NCBI GenBank assembly: GCA_030428345.1
Contig: JAUIBM010000175.1
Coordinates: 1 to 6,488, forward strand
Length of the DNA: 6,488 bases
Reading direction: 5' to 3'
Source: Alphaproteobacteria bacterium
Lineage (GTDB): Bacteria > Pseudomonadota > Alphaproteobacteria > Rhizobiales > Rhizobiaceae
The position numbers were made by a program, and so were the translations under genes. Position 1 is the first letter of the stretch, and each line of letters begins with the position of its first letter. The notes below the pieces were generated by a model, which saw only the letters and a list, made by a program, of their open reading frames with translations, was not told the DNA's origin and searched no databases. Positions 1-5,592 of the stretch are shown here, piece by piece.

Positions 1-713
1 TGGGTCAGCGGGCGCTGGCGGACGAGGACCCGGTCTATCGAAACGAGAACATCGCCGCCAAGCCGCAATCGCGTGGCGAATTGCTGCTCGACGACGATTC
101 CCGCATTATCGTCGGCGAGAATTCCACGATCACGCTCGATGATTTCGTTGTCGCCGGCAACGGTTTCCGCAGCGGCACAATCAACGTGGCAAAGGGCGCG
201 TTCCGCTTCATATCCGGCAATTCACCCAAGGGGGCGATCAAGGTAAAGACGCCGCTTTCCACCATCGGCCTTCGCGGCACGATTCTGGATGTCTATGTCG
301 GGGAAGGCGGCCTCACCCGCGTGGTGCTCCTTCAAGGCAAGGTAACCGCATGCACCAATGCCGGTCGATGCCTGAACCTCAATCGCGCATGCGACATCGT
401 CGAGATCAAGGGACCGCGCGACATCAAGGAAATTCCGTTTCTGCGCTCGGCCGCGCGCACGCGCCCTCAGGAAGCCGCGCTCTTCGACCTGACCGAGCGA
501 CAGCAGCGCCACAGCAGGCGCTGGCGTGCTTTCGAGAGCGCTTGCAATGCTCGCGCGGCGCAAGAAATCCAGCGCAGTTCTCCGAATGTGAACGCCGATC
601 CGTCCGAGCCGGAGGCTTCGACGCCCGACACGCCCGGCGACAATGAGGGCGAAGGTGAGGGTGAAGGCGAAGGCGAAGGTGAAGGTGAGGGCGAAGGCGA
701 AGGTGAGGGCTAG
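1..713 (+). CDS. FecR-domain protein with Glu-Gly repeat tail (5' end outside window)
   Basis: The reading frame is open from base 3 to a TAG at 711-713, giving 236 visible residues. The true start and any signal peptide lie upstream of the window. An in-frame TTG at 81 falls inside the domain and is not a credible start. Visible residues about 10-135 match the FecR-type beta-rich domain: a D-D-D-S-R strand, GENSTITLDDF, KGAFRFISG, and the hallmark TPLSTIGLRGT at about 83-93, followed by a V-V-L-L-Q-G-K-V strand. Three cysteines at about 117, 123 and 130 and one at 181 would suit an oxidising periplasm. Residues 215-236 are eleven Glu-Gly pairs after a Pro/Ser/Asp-rich linker. Classical FecR relays iron-siderophore signals to a sigma factor, but no TonB receptor or sigma gene is visible here. 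Stand-alone FecR-domain proteins of this kind are mostly uncharacterised exported proteins. The domain is a confident call; the function is unknown. Confidence 0.85.
   Translation, partial: GQRALADEDPVYRNENIAAKPQSRGELLLDDDSRIIVGENSTITLDDFVVAGNGFRSGTINVAKGAFRFISGNSPKGAIKVKTPLSTIGLRGTILDVYVGEGGLTRVVLLQGKVTACTNAGRCLNLNRACDIVEIKGPRDIKEIPFLRSAARTRPQEAALFDLTERQQRHSRRWRAFESACNARAAQEIQRSSPNVNADPSEPEASTPDTPGDNEGEGEGEGEGEGEGEGEGEGEG
645..710 (+). repeat. 11-copy hexanucleotide GARGGY array (Glu-Gly tail)
   Basis: Eleven consecutive 6-base units of the form GA(A/G)GG(C/T) encode (Glu-Gly)11 and stop directly before the TAG at 711. Units vary only at the two third-codon positions, so the array is imperfect at the DNA level and uniform at the protein level. 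Gain or loss of a unit would keep the frame. The tail is strongly acidic and likely disordered. Confidence 0.95.
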
Positions 714-745
714 AGAGAGTTCGATCGAGCCCCGCGATGAAGGTC

Positions 746-771
746 GGAACCGGCCTCACGGTTGGCGCGTT
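746..771 (+). promoter_or_regulatory. Putative EcfG (general stress response sigma) promoter
   Basis: GGAAC at 746-750 and CGTT at 768-771 are separated by exactly 17 bases. This matches the known consensus (GGAAC-N16/17-CGTT) for the alphaproteobacterial EcfG/SigT general stress sigma factor. It lies in the gap after the FecR gene, on the same strand as the diguanylate cyclase and 108 bases upstream of that gene's first ATG. I saw no good sigma-70 pair in the same gap. By rough estimate, nine fixed bases with two allowed spacings arise by chance in a gap this size about once in several hundred to a thousand trials. The role is inferred; no transcript evidence is available. Confidence 0.5.
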
Positions 772-879
772 CCGTGAAACACGCCATACGGCCTGTCGAA
801 ATCCGACTGACTTGCTGCTCCGCGCAAGGCAAATGGCAAGCCTGCCCTTCGGTTAAGCGGTAATTCACGAAATCCGGCT

Positions 880-1920
880 ATGAGCTTCCAAGCCCGGCTG
901 ATCGCACATGCGATGATCGGGGGGCTTGGGGGATCGATGCTGAACCGAAGCCGGTCGGATCGGGATTTTGCAATCAGGCTGATGGACCACCTCGTGGTTC
1001 CGGCCTTTGCGCTCGGCGTCGACGGCAGGGTGATCATCTGGAACCGCGCCTGCGAGCGGCTCACCGGCCTGCGGGCTTCCGACGTCATCGGCACGAAAGA
1101 ACACTGGCGGGGCTTTTACGATTCACCGCGTCCGTGTCTCGCCGATCTGGTGCTGAACGGGGTTTCCAGCGAGAGGCTCTATGCGAGCCTCTCACCGGTT
1201 GACGCAATCCCCTCCGCACTGACCGCCGAAAACTGGTGCGTCATGCCGCGACTGGAGACGCGGCGCTATCTGGCGATCGACGCCGGCCCGGTTTACTCCA
1301 AGGATGGCGAATTGCTCGCGGTGGTGGAGACCTTGCGGGACGTCACGCCGCAGCACGAGGCGCAACTGGCGCTGAAGTCGCTGGCCAGCCTCGACGGACT
1401 GACCGGACTCTCGAACCGGCGCATATTCGACGAGCGTCTGGAGCATGAATGCGCCGAGGTGATGCGGGGCAAGCCCCCGGTCTCCCTGCTGATGCTGGAT
1501 ATCGACTACTTCAAGGCGTTCAACGACTTTCTGGGCCATCAGGCCGGCGACGATTGCCTGAAGCTGGTGGCAAGGACCATTGGCGGGCTGCACCTGCGCC
1601 AGACGGACCTGGCGGCGCGCTATGGCGGCGAGGAATTCGCCATCATCCTGCCCGGCTCGTCGCTGCCCGGTGCGCGCCTTCTCGCCGGCCAATTCCGCCG
1701 GGCGGTGGAGGAACTGGCCATCGGCCACCCTGCTTCGCCCTATGGCGTCGTCACCTTGAGCGTCGGCATCGCCTGCACGTCGGAACTGGACATTGCCGAA
1801 CCTGCCGAACTGGTCGCCCGCGCCGACATGGCGCTCTACCGCGCCAAGCGGGCCGGCCGAAACCGGGTTATCGATCTCGGCGGCAGGGGCGACAGGACGT
1901 CCACCCCGAGCGCCGGCTGA
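880..1920 (+). CDS. PAS-GGDEF diguanylate cyclase
   Basis: A soluble 346-residue protein predicted to make cyclic di-GMP from two GTP in the cytoplasm. Residues about 33-155 form a PAS sensor domain with the pattern VIIWNRACERLTG and an HWRGFY...RPCLADLV segment seen in one PAS subgroup. It is followed by a short linker and a GGDEF domain (about 168-332). The catalytic core is intact: D172 and LTGLSNRR, metal-binding D207 in LDIDYFK, N215, and the active-site loop GGEEF at 249-253. R240 and D243 form the RxxD inhibitory site, correctly five residues before the loop, so product feedback is expected. There is no EAL or HD-GYP domain and no transmembrane segment. The start is uncertain: ATG 880 has no clear Shine-Dalgarno, whereas the in-frame ATG at 937 follows a G-rich tract (928-932) and still precedes the PAS domain, giving 327 residues. 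The gene lies downstream of a putative EcfG promoter, which would tie c-di-GMP synthesis to stress. The PAS ligand is unknown. Confidence 0.93.
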   Translation: MSFQARLIAHAMIGGLGGSMLNRSRSDRDFAIRLMDHLVVPAFALGVDGRVIIWNRACERLTGLRASDVIGTKEHWRGFYDSPRPCLADLVLNGVSSERLYASLSPVDAIPSALTAENWCVMPRLETRRYLAIDAGPVYSKDGELLAVVETLRDVTPQHEAQLALKSLASLDGLTGLSNRRIFDERLEHECAEVMRGKPPVSLLMLDIDYFKAFNDFLGHQAGDDCLKLVARTIGGLHLRQTDLAARYGGEEFAIILPGSSLPGARLLAGQFRRAVEELAIGHPASPYGVVTLSVGIACTSELDIAEPAELVARADMALYRAKRAGRNRVIDLGGRGDRTSTPSAG

Positions 1921-1922
1921 GC

Positions 1923-1945
1923 GCTTGATGAAGCTTGCCTGAAGC
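1923..1945. repeat. Two abutting GCTT-N4/5-AAGC inverted repeats
   Basis: GCTT-gatg-AAGC (1923-1934) and GCTT-gcctg-AAGC (1933-1945) are two similar short palindromes that share two bases and lie in tandem. They begin three bases after the cyclase stop codon and cover the -35 element and spacer of the putative promoter for the permease. They could be operator half-sites, but the arms are only four bases and chance is a real alternative. Confidence 0.25.
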
Positions 1946-1952
1946 GTATAAG
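1925..1952 (+). promoter_or_regulatory. Putative sigma-70 promoter for the permease gene
   Basis: TTGATG at 1925-1930 (four of six matches to TTGACA) and TATAAG at 1947-1952 (five of six to TATAAT) are separated by 16 bases. This would start transcription near 1959 and leave a leader of about 95 bases before the TTG start at 2054. An AT-containing -10 box stands out in this GC-rich sequence. If real, the permease is transcribed independently of the upstream cyclase. Confidence 0.4.
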
Positions 1953-2039
1953 CAGGGACATCTGCGCTCGCCATTCCGACGGGCGATTTCCGCACTGAAT
2001 GCGACTTCCGGGCTGGCTGCGAAGACCAGACGGTGCAAC

Positions 2040-2045
2040 AAGGAG
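2040..2045 (+). promoter_or_regulatory. Shine-Dalgarno AAGGAG selecting a TTG start
   Basis: AAGGAG lies eight bases before an in-frame TTG at 2054-2056. The longer candidate start, GTG at 2033, has no purine-rich site upstream and would place this Shine-Dalgarno inside its own coding sequence. The TTG is therefore the better start. Confidence 0.7.
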
Positions 2046-2053
2046 TAGCTGGT

Positions 2054-3262
2054 TTGACGCTTGTCAGCGCGGCATTGGTCGGCGGGGCGATGATCGCCGG
2101 CGCGGCCAGCCTGCAGCCCCGCCTGCTGCGCTCGCCCTATTGGCGCGCCACCGTTACCCCGCTCGCCTCGATCATCGGATCGGGCTTTCTGGTCGCCGGC
2201 CCGGTGATCTCCCACGCCGCCGGCAATTATGCCTGGGTCGCCATGGCCGGGCTTTGCGCTGTCGCATGGTGGTTCGGTTCGGCGATCCGCTACAACATCG
2301 CCCATGTCGAGGATGTCGCCGAAAACCCGCCGGCGATCGCCTTCCTGGAGCGGCTTTCCGGCATCGCGCTGGCTTTCGCCTATTTCATCTCGGTCGCATA
2401 CTATCTCGACCTGTTCGGAGCCTTCCTTCTGCGCGGGGCCGGCATCGTCGATCGCACGATGACCGATTGGGTCGCGACAGCCTTCATCGCAGCGCTCGGT
2501 CTCATCGGCCTGCTGCGCGGACTCAAGTGGCTCGAGCATATCGAGATCGCCGTCGTCGGGCTGAAACTGGCGATGATTGGCGGGCTGATCGCCGCCCTCG
2601 CCTGGGCCGACACCAGCGGCCTGGTCGCCGGCGCGCTGCCCGTCGGCCATGTCGGTCACGAGACCGGTTGGCGCGAGGTGCGCATCCTGCTTGGCCTCGT
2701 CATACTGGTCCAGGGCTTCGAGACCTCCCGCTATCTCGGCAAGGCCTATGGCGCGGCGACCCGCATCCGAACCATGCGCACCGCCCAATGGCTGTCGACA
2801 GCGATCTATGTCGCCTTCATGGTGCTGATGACGCCCTGGTTCAGCGGTTCGCTGCCAGCCAATGGCGGCGAGACGGCGATCGTCGATCTGCTTCGCCCGC
2901 TCACGGCGCTCGCCGTCCCGGTGATCATTACCGCCGCGCTCGCCTCTCAGCTCTCGGCGGGCATTGCGGACATGAACGGGTCGGGCGGACTGATCGAGGC
3001 GGGCAGCGGCGGCCGCGTTTCCGTGAAGATCGGCTATCTGATCTCGGCGGTCGCCTCGATCGCGATCATCTGGTCGGCCGACATCTTCGAGATCATCGCC
3101 TGGGCCTCAAAGGCGTTCGTGCTCTACTACGCCATTCAGTCGGTCACGGCGGCGCTGGCCGCCGGGCGCAATGGCCGGCATCTGCAGTCGGCCTCGTTCT
3201 GGCTCGCCGCCCTGCTCGGCGCCGTCATCGTCGCCCTGGGCATTCCCGCCGAAGGGACGTGA
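2054..3262 (+). CDS. Polytopic membrane protein, probable APC-superfamily (LeuT-fold) permease
   Basis: A 402-residue, very hydrophobic inner-membrane protein with about 12 predicted helices (roughly residues 4-20, 35-55, 60-79, 103-127, 139-155, 163-184, 208-227, 246-263, 281-303, 325-340, 345-365 and 380-397). IIGSGF at 40-45 resembles the unwound glycine-rich centre of APC helix 1. ILVQGFETSRYLG at about 217-229 resembles the helix-6 'GFE' region, followed by a basic loop. Both are what an APC-type secondary transporter shows at its substrate site, but the match is distant and I do not recognise a named family. The TTG start is chosen from the AAGGAG at 2040. It probably has its own promoter. 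The gene converges on xdhB with an 8-base gap, so purine, amino acid or other amine uptake are all possible. Membrane location is confident, APC membership moderate, substrate unknown. Confidence 0.82.
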   Translation: MTLVSAALVGGAMIAGAASLQPRLLRSPYWRATVTPLASIIGSGFLVAGPVISHAAGNYAWVAMAGLCAVAWWFGSAIRYNIAHVEDVAENPPAIAFLERLSGIALAFAYFISVAYYLDLFGAFLLRGAGIVDRTMTDWVATAFIAALGLIGLLRGLKWLEHIEIAVVGLKLAMIGGLIAALAWADTSGLVAGALPVGHVGHETGWREVRILLGLVILVQGFETSRYLGKAYGAATRIRTMRTAQWLSTAIYVAFMVLMTPWFSGSLPANGGETAIVDLLRPLTALAVPVIITAALASQLSAGIADMNGSGGLIEAGSGGRVSVKIGYLISAVASIAIIWSADIFEIIAWASKAFVLYYAIQSVTAALAAGRNGRHLQSASFWLAALLGAVIVALGIPAEGT

Positions 3263-3270
3263 TCGCGCCC

Positions 3271-5592
3271 CTATTGCGCGTTGATCCGAGTGACCGCCCG
3301 CAGGATCGCCTCGGGCGTGGCGGGCGCGTCGAGATCGGGCACAACACCCGGCCGCAGCGAGGAGACGGCGTGGGTGATCGCCGAGAACACCGAGGTCGCC
3401 AGCATCACCGGCGGCTCGCCCACCGCCTTGGAGCGGTAGATCGTCGCCTCGCGATTGCCCTTCGACTCCCATAGCGAAACGCGGAAATCGGCCGGAATGT
3501 CGGACGCGGTCGGGATCTTGTAGGTGGAGGGGGCGTGGGTTCGCAGGCGGCCCTGCGCGTCATAGACCAGCTCTTCATTGGTCAGCCAGCCGACGCCCTG
3601 GACGAATCCGCCCTCGACCTGGCCGATATCGATCGCCGGATTGAGCGACGCCCCGCAATCATGCAGGATGTCGACCCGGTCCAGTGTCATCTCGCCGGTC
3701 AGCGTGTCGATCGTGACTTCCGAGCAGGATGCCCCGTAGGAGAAATACAGGAACGGATTTCCGCTGGCGCTCTCGCGCTCCCAGGTGATCTTGGGCGTGG
3801 AATAAAAGCCTGCAGCCGAAAGATGCACCCGCTCCAGGAAGCATTGCTTGGCGACCTCGCCGAAGGGCAATTCGCGATCACCGACAATGACCTTTCCGCC
3901 CTTGAACGCGACCTTGCGCGCCTCGCCCTGATAGAGCCGGGCGGCGAGTTCGGCCATGCGCACCCGGATCTGCGAGGCGGCGTCCTTGGCGGCCATGCCG
4001 TTGAGGTCGGACCCCGAGGAAGCGGCGGTCGGCGTGGAATTGGGAACCTTGTCGGTCGTCGTCGCCGTTATGCGCACGCGCGAGATGTCGACGCCGAATT
4101 CCTCAGCGACCACCTGCGCCACCTTCAGATAGAGGCCCTGCCCCATCTCGGTTCCGCCGTGGTTCACCTGGATCGACCCGTCGGAATAGACATGCACCAG
4201 CGCGCCGGCCTGGTTGAGATGCTTCAGCGTGAAGGCGATGCCGAATTTCACCGGATTGAGCGCAATGCCCTTCTTCAGCCAGCGGCTCTTCCTGTTGAAG
4301 GCGGCAACGGCCTTGCGTCGCGCCTTGTAGTCGCTGCTGCGCTCCAGTTCGCCCACCAGTGGACGCAGGATATTGTCGGTGACGCGCATTCCGTAGGGCG
4401 TCACGTCGCGGCCCGGCCCGTAGAAATTGCGCTTGCGCACCACCAGCGGATCCTCGCCGCGCAGGATCGCGATCTGGTCCATGAGCCGCTCGCAGAACAC
4501 CATGCCCTGCGGCCCGCCGAAACCGCGAAACGCGGTGTTGGAAACCGTATCGGTCTTCACGCGGTGCGAGACGATGTTCACATCCGGATAGAAATAAGAA
4601 TTGTCGGCGTGGAACATGGTGCGGTCGTTGACGCCGAGCGAGAGGTCGGCCGAACAGCCGCAACGCCCGGCGAACATCACGTCCACCGCCTCGACCCGGC
4701 CCTTCTCGTCCACGCCGGCCTTCCACTCGACATGGAAGTCATGGCGCTTGCCGGTGGCGATCATGTCGTCGTCCCGGTCGAGCCGCATTTTCGCCGGCCG
4801 GCCGGTCAGATGCGCGGCGAGCGCCGACAGACAGGCCCATTGCGCCGCCTGGCTTTCCTTGCCGCCAAAACCGCCGCCCATGCGCCGGCATTCGCAGACG
4901 ATCATCGCCTCCGGTCGCCCGAGCATGCGCGCCACCAGATGCTGAACCTCGGAAGGGTGCTGCGTCGAAGAGAGCACGCGCATCTCGCCGCCCTCGCCCG
5001 GCATCGCCATGCCGATCTGGCCTTCGAGATAGAAATGTTCCTGCCCGCCGATCTTCATCGTCCCTTCGACGCGGCTGGCCGAGCCCGCCATGCGCGCGGC
5101 GGCATCGCCGCGCGTAAAGGCATAGGCGTCGAGCACCTGCATCTTGCGGGCAAGGCCTTCCTCGACGGTGACGACAGGCGGTTCCTCTTCGATCTCGATC
5201 CTGCCTAACCGCGCCGCGCGGCGGGCCGCATCGCGGCTGGTCGCCACGACGCAGAACACCACCTGTCCATGGAAATTGATCTCGCCATCGGCAAGGATCG
5301 GATCGCCGCCCAGTCCCGGTCCGCAATCATTGACGCCGGGAATGTCTGCCGCCGTCAGCACCGTGACGACGCCGGGCGCGGCGCGAACCGCGTCCAGGTC
5401 AATTGAAACGATCCGCCCCTTCGCCTTGGGCGAAAGACCGGGCGCCAGATGCAGCAGGCCGGAGGGTTCGTTGAGATCGTCGATATAGGGCGCGCTGCCC
5501 TGCACATGCCTTGCGGCGCTGTCATGGGCGAGCGCCTTGCCGACGGCTGCCGTGTCGCTGCGCAGATCGCGGATTTCAGCCTTGATGTTCAT
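3271..5592 (-). CDS. xdhB: Xanthine dehydrogenase, molybdopterin-binding subunit
   Basis: A complete 773-residue large subunit, close to the 777 residues of Rhodobacter capsulatus XdhB. It binds the molybdenum cofactor and oxidises hypoxanthine to xanthine and then to urate in the cytoplasm, passing electrons to XdhA. An N-terminal a/b-hammerhead domain (about 20-145) precedes the two molybdopterin domains. Motifs seen: GGGFGGKE at 239-246, FRGFGGPQG at 355-363, GGTEMGQGL at 479-487, and VGEPP at 724-728. Aligning by spacing to the bovine enzyme gives E246 (bovine E802), R324 (R880), F358 (F914) and the catalytic base E726 (E1261). All are present, and the E/R pair favours purine rather than aldehyde substrates. 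Start ATG 5592 overlaps the xdhA stop as ATGA and has GGAGG seven bases upstream. xdhC does not follow; the next gene is convergent. Confidence 0.97.
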   Translation of the reverse strand: MNIKAEIRDLRSDTAAVGKALAHDSAARHVQGSAPYIDDLNEPSGLLHLAPGLSPKAKGRIVSIDLDAVRAAPGVVTVLTAADIPGVNDCGPGLGGDPILADGEINFHGQVVFCVVATSRDAARRAARLGRIEIEEEPPVVTVEEGLARKMQVLDAYAFTRGDAAARMAGSASRVEGTMKIGGQEHFYLEGQIGMAMPGEGGEMRVLSSTQHPSEVQHLVARMLGRPEAMIVCECRRMGGGFGGKESQAAQWACLSALAAHLTGRPAKMRLDRDDDMIATGKRHDFHVEWKAGVDEKGRVEAVDVMFAGRCGCSADLSLGVNDRTMFHADNSYFYPDVNIVSHRVKTDTVSNTAFRGFGGPQGMVFCERLMDQIAILRGEDPLVVRKRNFYGPGRDVTPYGMRVTDNILRPLVGELERSSDYKARRKAVAAFNRKSRWLKKGIALNPVKFGIAFTLKHLNQAGALVHVYSDGSIQVNHGGTEMGQGLYLKVAQVVAEEFGVDISRVRITATTTDKVPNSTPTAASSGSDLNGMAAKDAASQIRVRMAELAARLYQGEARKVAFKGGKVIVGDRELPFGEVAKQCFLERVHLSAAGFYSTPKITWERESASGNPFLYFSYGASCSEVTIDTLTGEMTLDRVDILHDCGASLNPAIDIGQVEGGFVQGVGWLTNEELVYDAQGRLRTHAPSTYKIPTASDIPADFRVSLWESKGNREATIYRSKAVGEPPVMLATSVFSAITHAVSSLRPGVVPDLDAPATPEAILRAVTRINAQ

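Noticed and set aside
645..710. The repeat array as a CRISPR or intergenic satellite.
   Set aside because: Six-base units without spacers, fully inside a coding frame and translated as Glu-Gly pairs.
1..713. The FecR-domain protein as part of an iron-siderophore sigma/anti-sigma system.
   Set aside because: No ECF sigma gene or TonB-dependent receptor is adjacent in the window, and the visible part resembles stand-alone exported FecR-domain proteins.
748..763. Hairpin AACCG-N6-CGGTT after the FecR gene as a terminator.
   Set aside because: Five-base stem with no T tract. It lies within the putative EcfG promoter and is more likely incidental.
1624..1638. GGEEF instead of GGDEF read as a degenerate, inactive cyclase.
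   Set aside because: GGEEF is a normal active variant, and the metal-binding and inhibitory residues are intact.
1968..1986. Hairpin TCGCC-N9-GGCGA followed by three T as a terminator for the cyclase gene.
   Set aside because: Short stem, long loop and only three T residues; too weak to call.
1868..2788. A 306-codon minus-strand frame.
   Set aside because: Low-complexity Gly/Asp/Ala-rich shadow of the cyclase end and the permease, with no domain and no credible start.
1999..3474. A 491-codon plus-strand frame overlapping the permease and the end of xdhB.
   Set aside because: Arg/Pro/Gly-rich out-of-frame shadow of the permease. It would overlap two well-supported genes.
3535..5208. A 557-codon open frame on the plus strand.
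   Set aside because: It is antisense to xdhB and explained by GC-rich codon bias. The product shows no recognisable domain, while the minus strand encodes a full conserved XdhB.
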